The translations under genes and the position numbers were made by a program. Below, piece by piece: positions 33,372 through 41,558 of a stretch of 64,000 nt of DNA. The stretch is from Bacillus_BU sp051233475 (GTDB lineage: Bacteria; Bacillota; Bacilli; Bacillales; Cytobacillaceae): NCBI RefSeq assembly GCF_051233475.1, contig NZ_JBKFGH010000011.1, positions 62,001-126,000 of the forward strand, written 5' to 3'. The first letter of the stretch is position 1. Each line of letters begins with the position of its first letter. Under the pieces are notes generated by a model that had not been told where the DNA came from, did no database searches, and saw only the letters and a list, made by a program, of their open reading frames with translations.

Positions 33372-33421
33372 TTGCAACACACTTTTTCAAACCATTATAA
33401 GTGTGTTGCAATCTTTTTTTT
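33372..33421 (+). terminator. Terminator downstream of repeat copy 2
   Basis: TTGCAACACACTT / AAGTGTGTTGCAA around a 17-base loop, followed by a run of ten or more T. It probably belongs to the small gene at 33014, with the repeat between them. Confidence 0.85.
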
Positions 33422-33567
33422 TTTAACAGACTTTACTAAAAGGATAGCCAACCCATTTGCCTTTTCATTGTTAATATAATAAAGAACATGAGAAGGACGA
33501 ATCTTTTTTAAAAGAAATGAAAATTTTATTAACTATTAGTTGAAATGAAGGTCTTTATTAATACCAC

Positions 33568-33702
33568 CTGTTGATTGGAGCGGAAGGCGCGAAGACTCCT
33601 GTGGGAGCAGCGGGAAGGTGAGACCCCGCAGGAGCATGAGCGACGAGGAGGCTCAGCGCCCGCCCCTAAGGTGCGCGAAGCGCCTGGAGCGCAAATCAAC
33701 AG
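33568..33702 (+). repeat. Long-hairpin intergenic repeat, copy 3 (variant)
   Basis: It starts CTGTTGATTGGAGCGGAAGG like copies 1 and 4 and ends GGAGCGCAAATCAACAG. The right half differs: the GGCGC-loop-GCGCC centre is replaced by AGCGCCCGCCCCTAAGG ... GCGAAGCGC. This suggests a related subtype or a rearranged copy. Copies 2 and 3 lie only about 220 bases apart in opposite orientation. Confidence 0.75.
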
Positions 33703-33741
33703 ACTTGTTAAAAAGCCCATCTGAAGTTTTTCGACAGCCTG

Positions 33742-33767
33742 AGCTGCCTGCAATAGGCAGCTTTTCA
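33742..33767 (+). terminator. Terminator-like hairpin before ald
   Basis: AGCTGCCT-GCAAT-AGGCAGCTTTTC. It follows repeat copy 3 and precedes the ald promoter region. Confidence 0.7.
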
Positions 33768-33855
33768 TTTGGAAATAGATTAGGGGCTTATTATTTTTTC
33801 CTCTTTTAAAACGATGATATAGTAAAGGTATCCATGTTGGTGGGGGGGCGAACTG

Positions 33856-34974
33856 ATGCGTATTGGAGTGCCAAAGGAAATAAAAAATAATGAAAACCGT
33901 GTAGCAATAACACCTGCAGGAGTTTTAACTTTAACGAAGCTTGGTCACGAGGTATTCATAGAAAAGGATGCTGGCATTGGTTCAGGCTTTAGTAATGATG
34001 ATTATAAGGATGCAGGGGCCAAATTGGTTGAAACAGGTGCTGAAGCTTGGGCAATGGAAATGGTAATGAAGGTAAAAGAACCTCTCCCAAGTGAATACGG
34101 ATATTTTCGTGAGGATTTACTATTATTTACATACTTGCATTTAGCCCCAGAACCAGTCCTTACAAAGGCATTACTCGATAAGAAGGTTATTGGAATTGCC
34201 TATGAAACTGTTCAGCTTCCAAACGGGACCTTACCGCTTTTAACGCCAATGAGTGAGGTTGCGGGCAGAATGGCCACACAAGTGGGGGCTCAGTTTTTAG
34301 AAAAAGTATATGGAGGGAAAGGGATTTTACTTGCTGGTGTCCCTGGAGTACCTAGAGGTAAAGTAACGATTATCGGTGGTGGAATAGCGGGTACAAACGC
34401 AGCCAAAATGGCGATTGGTTTAGGCGCAAATGTAACGATTATAGATGTAAACCCTGAACGATTACGTCAGCTGGATGACATTTTTTGCCATCGTATTACC
34501 ACATTAATTTCAAATCCCTATAATATTGCTACGTCCGTCAAACATTCCGACCTTGTAATTGGAGCAGTTCTTATTCCAGGTGCGAAAGCGCCTAAGCTTG
34601 TCACAACCGCCATGATACAGCAAATGGGTAATGGGTCTGTTGTTGTTGATGTGGCGATTGATCAAGGCGGTATATTTGAAACGACTGATCGGATTACAAC
34701 ACATGATCATCCAACTTATGAGAAATTTGGTGTTGTTCATTATGCTGTAGCTAATATGCCCGGAGCGGTACCCAGAACGTCTACCATTGCTTTAACGAAT
34801 GTAACTGTGCCGTATGCAGTTCAAATAGCAAACAAGGGCTACAAGCAAGCTTGTCTTGAAAATGAGGCTTTATTAAAAGGGGTTAATACACTTAAAGGAT
34901 TTATCACTTATAAAGCTGTTGCAGACTCGTTAAATTTGCCGTATCGCGGCACTAAGGAGCTTTTGCAGCAGTAA
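33856..34974 (+). CDS. ald: Alanine dehydrogenase
   Basis: A 372-residue NAD-dependent enzyme that interconverts alanine with pyruvate and ammonia; in Bacillus it is needed for growth on alanine and for good sporulation. It begins MRIGVPKEIKNNENRVAITPAGV; the NAD-binding GGGIAGTNAAKMAIGLGANV lies near residue 174 (glycine-rich loop GGGIAGTNA). Catalytic residues are expected in the KVKEPLPSEY segment (lysine near 74) and in TYLHLAPEP (histidine near 95). The ATG is preceded by GGTGGGGGGG, an unusually G-rich ribosome site. The terminator-like hairpin after the gene separates it from the repeat region. Confidence 0.96.
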   Translation: MRIGVPKEIKNNENRVAITPAGVLTLTKLGHEVFIEKDAGIGSGFSNDDYKDAGAKLVETGAEAWAMEMVMKVKEPLPSEYGYFREDLLLFTYLHLAPEPVLTKALLDKKVIGIAYETVQLPNGTLPLLTPMSEVAGRMATQVGAQFLEKVYGGKGILLAGVPGVPRGKVTIIGGGIAGTNAAKMAIGLGANVTIIDVNPERLRQLDDIFCHRITTLISNPYNIATSVKHSDLVIGAVLIPGAKAPKLVTTAMIQQMGNGSVVVDVAIDQGGIFETTDRITTHDHPTYEKFGVVHYAVANMPGAVPRTSTIALTNVTVPYAVQIANKGYKQACLENEALLKGVNTLKGFITYKAVADSLNLPYRGTKELLQQ

Positions 34975-35004
34975 AAAGCTAATTCTATTTATAATCACAT
35001 AAGA

Positions 35005-35040
35005 AAACGCTGTTGATTGTGATTTCAACAGCGTTATTAA
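35005..35040 (+). terminator. Hairpin terminator after ald
   Basis: AACGCTGTTGA / TCAACAGCGTT, an 11-bp perfect stem, followed by ATTAAT. The T-run is weak. Confidence 0.65.
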
Positions 35041-35065
35041 TGGAACTAATGCAACCCGATTAATT

Positions 35066-35247
35066 GTGCGGACATGGAGTACGTTATTTTAATAAAAACG
35101 GGTATTTTGGAGGTGGATGCGGACATCAGGTACGCTATTTGCTAAAAATACACGTCAAGTAGCTCGATTTTAGGCAAATAGCGGAACCTATGTCCGCTTG
35201 TCCTCTTAAACGATCCTTTTTTCGAAAAATAACGGAACGTATGTCCT
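35066..35247. repeat. Nested inverted-repeat element (CGGACAT type)
   Basis: Four related half-units are arranged as two nested inverted pairs. The inner pair is GCGGACATCAGGTACGCTAT (35119) against ATAGCGGAACCTATGTCCGC (ending 35197), extended by the shared ...TTTGC.TAAAA arms. The outer pair is TGCGGACATGGAGTACGTTA (35067) against AATAACGGAACGTATGTCC (ending about 35246). The block fills most of the 335-base space between ald and the M24 peptidase gene. It has no reading frame. Similar CGGAAC.TATGTCCG blocks are familiar to me from other Bacillaceae intergenic regions, but this is recollection. Confidence 0.7.
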
Positions 35248-35309
35248 TTTCAAAAGGGTACAGCGTTTTAATGGGAATTTTCCTTTTTGCACTTCGAATA
35301 AGAACCCGT

Positions 35310-36407
35310 TTATTTAATAATTTGAAGCTCCTTTGGGAATTTTGTTAAGGTTTCGCACCCTGTACTTGTCACAAGAATATCATCTTCAATTCTTACCCCA
35401 GCAACATTAGGGACATATATTCCTGGTTCAATAGTGAACACCATGCCTTCTTCAAGTGGCAGTGAATTTTTTTCGGTTATGGACGGGTATTCGTGAATAC
35501 TGATTCCCAGGCCGTGTCCAAGCCGGTGTGGAAAATAAGGGCCATAACCTGCATCGGTAATTGTCCGTCTTGCTTTAAGGTCAATTTCTGAACATGTAAC
35601 CCCAGGCTTAACCATTGAAACGGCAGCTAGTTGAGCTTTTAAAACAGTATTGTAAATTTCATATTGTTGATCCGAAATATCTCCGTAGGCAACGGTTCTC
35701 GTTATATCTGAGCAATATCCGTCAACAATCACACCTAAATCAAACAATACTAAGTCGCCTTTTTTTATCGTTGTAGGTCCAGGTGTTCCATGTGGAGAGG
35801 CTGCGTTTGCACCTGTTAACACCATTGTCGAAAATGACATTTGGGAGACGCCTTTTTTCTTTAAGGCATATTCAATTGCTGCTAATATAGCTAACTCTGA
35901 TTTGCCTTCGCTAATTTCCTCGACCCCGATTTGAATGGCAAAATCAGCTAACTCACACGCTTGACGAAGTGTAGCTATTTCATCCTTGCTTTTAATCATT
36001 CTAAGCTTTCGGAGCTTTTCCTCAGCTGAGAGAAAGATGGATCCAGGGAACAGGTTAGTAAGAGCCTCATATCTTTCAACATTCATATGTTCTTTTTCAA
36101 TGGCAATTTTTGAAATGGATTTCACTCGTTTTACTATTGCATTATGTACTAGCTCCCAAGGGTGTTCAATATCGCTATAGCCAATAAGCTCGTATTGCCA
36201 TCCGGCATTACGTGCATCATTTGTTTCCATTCCCGGACAGATTAAAAAGGGCTCTGCATCTTGAAAAATGGCTAATCCGAGTACCCGTTCGTGCGGATCG
36301 CTGTAAAAACCACTTAAATAAAATACATTTTCAGGAGAGGTTATGAAGCAAACCTCGCTATCGTTTTCTTTAAGCCATTTAGAAATTTCATTCAATTTAT
36401 TAGTCAA
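35310..36407 (-). CDS. M24 metallopeptidase (Xaa-Pro dipeptidase/aminopeptidase type)
   Basis: A 365-residue pita-bread fold peptidase that removes residues next to proline. The N-terminal creatinase-like domain is followed from about residue 130 by the catalytic domain. All five metal ligands can be placed: two aspartates in LFDLGVIVDGYCSDITR, a histidine in HRLGHGLGISIHEYP, and glutamates in FTIEPGIY and VRIEDD. It resembles B. subtilis YqhT and YkvY in length; which one is orthologous is unclear. The ATG at 36407 is preceded by TTGGAGGCAGTATT. It is divergent from ytkL. Confidence 0.88.
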   Translation of the reverse strand: MTNKLNEISKWLKENDSEVCFITSPENVFYLSGFYSDPHERVLGLAIFQDAEPFLICPGMETNDARNAGWQYELIGYSDIEHPWELVHNAIVKRVKSISKIAIEKEHMNVERYEALTNLFPGSIFLSAEEKLRKLRMIKSKDEIATLRQACELADFAIQIGVEEISEGKSELAILAAIEYALKKKGVSQMSFSTMVLTGANAASPHGTPGPTTIKKGDLVLFDLGVIVDGYCSDITRTVAYGDISDQQYEIYNTVLKAQLAAVSMVKPGVTCSEIDLKARRTITDAGYGPYFPHRLGHGLGISIHEYPSITEKNSLPLEEGMVFTIEPGIYVPNVAGVRIEDDILVTSTGCETLTKFPKELQIIK

Positions 36408-36584
36408 AATACTGCCTCCAATCGGATAACGTTATCTTTGATTTGTTCCACCTTTCAGATTAGCAACTTAAACTAAAAATGTAAAATCAATCTAAAAAAA
36501 GTAACAATGGATAAAAGGAAAAGATCGGTGATTATGGAAATGTAAATGTAAATAGTAATCAATAATAAATGAGGAGATGAAACG

Positions 36585-37265
36585 ATGAAGATATCCTATC
36601 ATGGACATTCAGTGGTAAAAATCAAAACAGGTGAAAAAGTAATCTTAATTGATCCATTTATTACGGGTAATCCTGCTACTGATTTAAATGCTTCTGAGGA
36701 AAAGCCGGACGTTATTATTGTCACTCACGGACATGGAGACCATTTGGGAGATACAATCGAACTGGCAAAAAGAAATCAATCCCTTGTTATTGCTAACTTT
36801 GAATTATCAACCTATTTATCCTGGCAAGGGGTAATGACACATGGTTTGTCGATTGGCGGTGCTTTTAAGTTTGACTTTGGGACCGTTAAACTAACACCTG
36901 CTTTCCACGGAACAGGACTTGTTACAGAAAATAATGAAATCATCTATCTCGGTATGCCTGCAGGAGTCTTGCTATTTATTGAAGGAAAAACAATTTATCA
37001 TGCAGGTGATACTGGCTTATTTTCTGATATGAAACTGATCGGTGAACGGCATCCAATCGATCTGGCGTTCCTGCCAATTGGAGATAATTTTACAATGGGC
37101 CCTGAAGATGCAGCCCTTGCAGCACAGTTTTTGCAGGCAAAAAAAGTAGTACCAATCCATTTCAATACATTCCCACCTATTGTCCAAGATCCGAAAAAGT
37201 ATGTTGAGTTACTTGATGAAGGTCAAGGTTTAGTACTAGAACTCGGCGAAGTATTTGAGCTATAA
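36585..37265 (+). CDS. ytkL: Metal-dependent hydrolase YtkL (UPF0173)
   Basis: A 226-residue metallo-beta-lactamase-fold protein. The zinc motif HxHxDH is present in VTHGHGDHLGD near residue 48, with later ligands in YHAGDTGLFSDM and PIHFNTFP. It begins MKISYHGHSVVKI, as usual for UPF0173. The substrate is unknown. GAGGAGATGAAACG gives a good ribosome site before the ATG. Gene order with ytoI, ytpI, nrnA and ytrHI is as in B. subtilis. Confidence 0.92.
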   Translation: MKISYHGHSVVKIKTGEKVILIDPFITGNPATDLNASEEKPDVIIVTHGHGDHLGDTIELAKRNQSLVIANFELSTYLSWQGVMTHGLSIGGAFKFDFGTVKLTPAFHGTGLVTENNEIIYLGMPAGVLLFIEGKTIYHAGDTGLFSDMKLIGERHPIDLAFLPIGDNFTMGPEDAALAAQFLQAKKVVPIHFNTFPPIVQDPKKYVELLDEGQGLVLELGEVFEL

Positions 37266-37403
37266 GGGCTAATTTTTCCGCAGAGATGCATTCTCCCTCT
37301 AAAAAGGAAAACAATTGGGCGCAAAGGGGTGCCTATTTGCATACTTTTTTTAGCCTGATTTGCATATGATGAAACAAGCTAAAAAAGAAGGAGGGGGAGA
37401 TAA

Positions 37404-37652
37404 GTGGAACGAAATCGTTATGTACTCTGTTTGCTATTATGCAGTGGGATGATTTATTATGCGGGACCAAGGTTGGACATTTTTAATGATGGCATAAAGG
37501 GAGTCTTTGCGATCAGCTGGCTTCTGTTTGCCTTAATGGTAATCGCAGGAAACTTATCCGCTTTATTATTTTCTAAAAAACAACGGAGAAATGACCATCA
37601 TTCACCTTCCAATTTAAAAACAAACAGGAAAATTCGTTCATACCACGGCTAA
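37404..37652 (+). CDS. Small two-segment membrane protein, unknown
   Basis: An 82-residue protein with two hydrophobic segments (residues 6-22 and 32-56) and a basic, hydrophilic C-terminal tail (SKKQRRNDHHSPSNLK). The start is a GTG at 37404 preceded by a very strong GAAGGAGGGGG site, which supports a real gene. I do not recognise the family. It lies alone between ytkL and ytoI. The cysteine-containing first segment does not form a lipobox. Function unknown. Confidence 0.68.
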   Translation: MERNRYVLCLLLCSGMIYYAGPRLDIFNDGIKGVFAISWLLFALMVIAGNLSALLFSKKQRRNDHHSPSNLKTNRKIRSYHG

Positions 37653-37771
37653 CCTTCATAAGTTCATCAATATATAAAATTGAATCATGCAACTATTCAC
37701 CTTATAATAAAGTTAAGGAAAATTACAAGATTATCATACAATTTGGAAAAACTGGAAAAAGGGTGAAGCTC

Positions 37772-39091
37772 TTGGCTACAAAGCATGAACAAATTTTGCA
37801 ATATATTGATGAACTGCCAGTGGGTGAGAAAATTTCTGTACGACAAATTGCGAAGGCAATGAGCGTCAGTGAAGGTACTGCATATCGGGCCATTAAGGAT
37901 GCGGAGAATAAAGGATATGTGAGTACAATTGAACGGGTTGGTACGATTCGAATTGAAAGGAAAAAGAGAGAGAATATTGAAAAGCTCACCTTCGCAGAGG
38001 TAATCAATATTGTAGATGGCCAAGTAATGGGCGGAAGAGCAGGACTACATAAAACATTGAACAAATTCGTAATCGGTGCGATGAAGCTTGAGGCAATGAT
38101 GAGATACACCGGTGCGGGAAATTTATTAATCGTCGGAAATCGAACAAATGCTCACGAACTTGCGTTAAAGGCTGGTGCCGCTGTCCTAATAACTGGGGGA
38201 TTCGATACCGAAGAGCATGTGAAAAAATTAGCTGATGAATTACAGTTGCCTGTCATCTCAACTAGCTATGATACCTTTACCGTAGCAACGATGATTAATC
38301 GCGCGATTTACGATCAGTTGATTAAGAAAGAGATCGTTCTTGTTGAGGATATCCTTACTCCTCTCGAAAGTACTGTATACCTGAGAACAGATTCAACCGT
38401 AGCGGATTGGTATCATTGTAATCGAGAAACGATGCATAGTCGCTTCCCGGTGGTTGACCAAAATATGAAGGTTCAAGGGATGGTTACATCAAAGGACGTC
38501 ATCGGTCATGATCAAGATACCCCAGTGGAAAAGATTATGACAAAAAATCCGATGACGGTAAGCGGGAAAACCAGTGTTGCTTCGTCTGCCCATATGATGG
38601 TATGGGAAGGAATTGAGGTTCTTCCCGTTGTCGATGATTCTAATAAATTAGACGGGATGATCTCAAGACAAGATGTCCTTAAAGCATTGCAAATGATTCA
38701 GCGCCAACCACAGGTTGGGGAGACAATTGATGATACAGTGACAAGCCGTCTCGCTCTTATTCAAGGGAGACCGAAAGGCGAAGAGGTTTATCGTTGTGAT
38801 GTTACCCCGCAGATGACCAATCATCTTGGAACAATTTCGTATGGGGTATTAACCACCATTGTTACGGAAGCATCAAACCGTATCCTTAGAAGCTCCAAAA
38901 AGGGAGATCTAGTTGTAGAGAATATGACTATTTACTTTCTCAAACCCGTTCAAATTGAAAGTACACTAGAAATATATCCAAAAGTGCTTGAGGTTGGGCG
39001 GAAATTTGGAAAAGTAGATGTTGAAGTATTTAACGAAGGTATTTTAGTCGGAAAAGCAATGATGATGTGCCAGTTAATTGATCGGAATTAA
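37772..39091 (+). CDS. ytoI: YtoI, HTH-DRTGG-CBS-HotDog regulator-like protein
   Basis: A 439-residue multidomain protein. The N-terminal helix-turn-helix (EKISVRQIAKAMSVSEGTAYRAIKDAENKG) is followed by a DRTGG domain (near 70-180), two CBS repeats (near 195-310, RFPVVDQNMKVQGMVTSKDV and VLPVVDDSNKLDGMISRQDV) and a C-terminal HotDog thioesterase-like domain. CBS and DRTGG domains usually sense nucleotides; the output here could be DNA binding or thioester chemistry. I favour the TTG at 37772 (MATKHEQIL) because it gives the B. subtilis length; a GTG three codons earlier at 37763 is possible. Function is not established. Confidence 0.82.
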   Translation: MATKHEQILQYIDELPVGEKISVRQIAKAMSVSEGTAYRAIKDAENKGYVSTIERVGTIRIERKKRENIEKLTFAEVINIVDGQVMGGRAGLHKTLNKFVIGAMKLEAMMRYTGAGNLLIVGNRTNAHELALKAGAAVLITGGFDTEEHVKKLADELQLPVISTSYDTFTVATMINRAIYDQLIKKEIVLVEDILTPLESTVYLRTDSTVADWYHCNRETMHSRFPVVDQNMKVQGMVTSKDVIGHDQDTPVEKIMTKNPMTVSGKTSVASSAHMMVWEGIEVLPVVDDSNKLDGMISRQDVLKALQMIQRQPQVGETIDDTVTSRLALIQGRPKGEEVYRCDVTPQMTNHLGTISYGVLTTIVTEASNRILRSSKKGDLVVENMTIYFLKPVQIESTLEIYPKVLEVGRKFGKVDVEVFNEGILVGKAMMMCQLIDRN

Positions 39092-39092
39092 C

Positions 39093-39127
39093 AAAGGCTG
39101 ATCAATCCTCGAAGGGAGATCAGCCTT
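39093..39127. terminator. Hairpin between ytoI and ytpI
   Basis: AAGGCTGATC / GATCAGCCTT, a 10-bp perfect stem between convergent genes, with only a weak T-run. Confidence 0.6.
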
Positions 39128-39161
39128 GGCAAGTTTATTTAATCGAGTTGATCCTAAAAAA

Positions 39162-39467
39162 TTAATGTTGACTCCATTCTTCAGCTTCCTTTTGAGCAAA
39201 AGGAAGGTAAAAGCGATAGGCTTTTATTCCGTTTATCGCGCTTAAAAACCCTAGTAAAATGAAAATGGAAGCAATCACATACGTTATCGTGCTTGAAAAA
39301 AGGAACAACTGGTTAATTCCAAATAAACCGACAAAAACCCCTAGAGATATGCTAGACTTTGCCGAAAGCCATTTTTTTTCAGCAGGTCTATTGCAACGAA
39401 AATATTTTGTTTTATAAAAAAGGTATAGGGCAAGAGAAAACATTATTAGAAAAACAAGAAATGGCAT
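39162..39467 (-). CDS. ytpI: YtpI-like membrane protein
   Basis: A 101-residue protein with three hydrophobic segments (about 1-18, 43-62 and 67-85) and a basic loop RCNRPAEKKWLSAKSS after the first. It fits the small YtpI family found next to nrnA in Bacillus. I start at the ATG at 39467, with GGAGG 8 bases upstream; the longer frame uses a TTG inside that ribosome site. Function unknown. It is convergent with ytoI and divergent from nrnA. Confidence 0.78.
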   Translation of the reverse strand: MPFLVFLIMFSLALYLFYKTKYFRCNRPAEKKWLSAKSSISLGVFVGLFGINQLFLFSSTITYVIASIFILLGFLSAINGIKAYRFYLPFAQKEAEEWSQH

Positions 39468-39575
39468 TTTACTATCCTCCAAGTCTAAATAATCTTACCC
39501 TATTTTAGCTGTATTTTAATAGAAATTCCATTAACAAGCTGCAGATTTTGAATTTTCTTAATAAGGAGTCAACTA

Positions 39576-40499
39576 ATGAAGGAAAAAATAATTGAAACCA
39601 TTCGTCAGTACGAAACCATCATAGTCCATCGCCATGTCCGTCCAGATCCAGATGCATACGGGTCACAATGTGGACTAGTTGAAGTGTTGAAAACTAATTT
39701 CCCAGAAAAAAAGATATTTGCGGTTGGAAAAGAAGAGGAATCGCTCAATTTTATGCGCAGGCTCGATTCTATCCCCGATGAAGTCTATCAGGGGGCTTTA
39801 GTGATAGTTTGTGATACCGCAAATGTTGAAAGAATTGATGATCAGCGTTACAAGACGGGAGATAAATTGATAAAAATTGATCATCATCCAAATGAAGATC
39901 CATACGGAGATATTGTTTGGGTTGACACAACCTCCAGCTCAACTAGTGAGTTAATCTATGAATTTGCCAAGGAACAACAATTAACCATTTCGGATGAGGC
40001 TGCGAGACTTCTTTATGGTGGAATCGTGGGAGATACCGGAAGATTTTTATATCCGAGCACAACGGATAAAACGTTTATGTACGCAGGTGAACTCATTCAT
40101 TACAAGTTCTCAAGAACAGAGCTTTATGACAAAATGTATGAATTAGCGCCGAATATTGTTAAATTAAATGGATATGTTTTACAAAACTTTGATGTAAGAA
40201 AAAATGGTGTGGCTTCAATGATTTTATCTAAGGAGCTATTGCAGAAATTCGATGCAAAAGTATCGGATGCTTCCCTGTTAGTGAGTGTATTGGGAAATGT
40301 GAAAGGAATTATCGCATGGGTATTCTTTATCGAAGAAGACGACCAAATTCGTGTCCGGCTTCGTTCGAAAGGCCCGATTATTAACGGCATTGCGAAAAAG
40401 TATAAAGGCGGAGGCCATCCGCTTGCCGCTGGTGCATCGATTCACTCATGGGATGAAGTGGAAGACGTCCTTCGTGATGTAGAAGAAATTTGTAAGTAA
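39576..40499 (+). CDS. nrnA: Bifunctional oligoribonuclease/PAP phosphatase NrnA
   Basis: A 307-residue DHH-DHHA1 phosphoesterase. It degrades very short RNAs (nanoRNAs) and dephosphorylates 3'-phosphoadenosine 5'-phosphate. Visible are RPDPDAYGSQ near residue 22, VIVCDTANVERID near 80, KIDHHPNEDPYGD near 103 (the DHH motif) and the C-terminal GGGHPLAAGASIH (DHHA1). AAGGAG precedes the ATG. It ends in a strong terminator before the convergent ytrHI genes. Confidence 0.94.
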   Translation: MKEKIIETIRQYETIIVHRHVRPDPDAYGSQCGLVEVLKTNFPEKKIFAVGKEEESLNFMRRLDSIPDEVYQGALVIVCDTANVERIDDQRYKTGDKLIKIDHHPNEDPYGDIVWVDTTSSSTSELIYEFAKEQQLTISDEAARLLYGGIVGDTGRFLYPSTTDKTFMYAGELIHYKFSRTELYDKMYELAPNIVKLNGYVLQNFDVRKNGVASMILSKELLQKFDAKVSDASLLVSVLGNVKGIIAWVFFIEEDDQIRVRLRSKGPIINGIAKKYKGGGHPLAAGASIHSWDEVEDVLRDVEEICK

Positions 40500-40500
40500 A

Positions 40501-40540
40501 AAAAGTGAGGCTAACGATATGTTAGCCTCACTTCTTTAGT
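40501..40540. terminator. Terminator between nrnA and ytrI
   Basis: AAGTGAGGCTAAC / GTTAGCCTCACTT around GATAT, followed by CTTTAG. It can serve both convergent genes. Confidence 0.85.
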
Positions 40541-40559
40541 GGTTCATCGTACGTCGGGA

Positions 40560-41063
40560 TTAATTATCTAACTGCAATTCAACTGAAATAGATAATGTCG
40601 TATAGATGAAAATTTCTTTGATTTTTAAGCGGTAACGCTTATCATTGACTTTTACTACCTTGTTTTCGATCGCTCTTCGAATTAATTCTTTACTCTTATA
40701 AACGGTTTCTAAATCTTTGGCCATCACCATATTAATATCCTCTTTGACACCTTCTTCGATTTGAAACACGCTTAATCGGTCAAAATCATATCGTTCAGCA
40801 TTAGAAAGCCTTATTCTGATTTCTTGAATCGTCATTTGTTCAATGTTTTTTTTGTTTAGTGCTGCAAACTCATCCTGCCAAATCTTTATAGCACGATTTA
40901 GATCTTCAATGGTTTCCTTTTGTGTTTGAATTTCTTTTGACTGTTCCTCCTGCCAAACACCATAAATATAGAGAAACAGCCCCCAGCTAATCACTCCACC
41001 GATGGCCATCCCAGAGAAAAATTGCTGCCAGGAAGGTTTATGATAATAGGGCGGGATTCTCAT
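40560..41063 (-). CDS. ytrI: Sporulation membrane protein YtrI
   Basis: A 167-residue protein with one N-terminal membrane segment (about residues 15-36, FFSGMAIGGVISWGLFLYIYG) followed by a coiled-coil stretch (QTQKETIEDLNRAIKIWQDE) and a C-terminal domain. In B. subtilis YtrH and YtrI are made in the mother cell and are needed for efficient sporulation. I use the ATG at 41063, which overlaps the ytrH stop (ATGA) and gives the B. subtilis length; the frame listed from 41090 has no better ribosome site. It is translationally coupled to ytrH. Confidence 0.88.
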   Translation of the reverse strand: MRIPPYYHKPSWQQFFSGMAIGGVISWGLFLYIYGVWQEEQSKEIQTQKETIEDLNRAIKIWQDEFAALNKKNIEQMTIQEIRIRLSNAERYDFDRLSVFQIEEGVKEDINMVMAKDLETVYKSKELIRRAIENKVVKVNDKRYRLKIKEIFIYTTLSISVELQLDN

Positions 41064-41398
41064 GGTGATAGATGCTCCTGAGTCATCCACTTAATAAGCA
41101 GGGAGCCAGTTTGAGCACCACCCAACGCTGCTAAGATCAGTAAGAATTGTTTAAATAAATCCTTTGTTTCACCTTGAAGGAGTCCTCTTTCAAAGCTATA
41201 CACCGCATCGAAGGTTCCCCCGATTGCGGCAACAATTGCCCAAATCCTTAGCAGGTTTGAAAGTCGATAGATGGCCGTTAACGGTGGATTTCCACTTAGA
41301 AATGCGGCCAAACCGCCAATAATCGACCCACCAAGAATAACACCTAATGCAATAAAATAGCTTTCAATAAATGATGGGAAAAATGTTCCTTCCTTCAC
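41060..41398 (-). CDS. ytrH: Sporulation membrane protein YtrH
   Basis: A 112-residue protein with about three hydrophobic segments (9-32, 45-66 and 84-104), fitting YtrH (113 residues in B. subtilis). The start is a GTG at 41398 with AGGTGA 7 bases before it. It is the first gene of the two-gene ytrHI operon, and a sigma-E-like promoter lies upstream. The expected location is the mother-cell membrane during engulfment. Divergent from dnaE. Confidence 0.88.
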   Translation of the reverse strand: MKEGTFFPSFIESYFIALGVILGGSIIGGLAAFLSGNPPLTAIYRLSNLLRIWAIVAAIGGTFDAVYSFERGLLQGETKDLFKQFLLILAALGGAQTGSLLIKWMTQEHLSP

Positions 41399-41429
41399 GA
41401 AAATTCACCTTTTTTGATCGACATAATTT

Positions 41430-41458
41430 ATTTTATGGACAATCCTCTTAGATTATGA
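41430..41458 (-). promoter_or_regulatory. Candidate sigma-E promoter of ytrHI
   Basis: On the minus strand TCATAAT (41458-41452) and CATAAAAT (41437-41430) are separated by 14 bases, as required for sigma-E. The ytrH operon of B. subtilis is sigma-E dependent. Confidence 0.65.
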
Positions 41459-41558
41459 ATTTAACAATTCTATTTATGTAAAATAAGAACATATTTTCTT
41501 TTCCTAATGTTTCACCTTATAATAAATAAAGATAGTAGTGATAAGGGTGTGAAGAATC

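Noticed and set aside
33169..33411. Overlapping frames on both strands across repeat copies 2 and 3 (33169-33809)
   Set aside because: All run through the hairpin repeats, lack ribosome sites and have no recognisable protein features.
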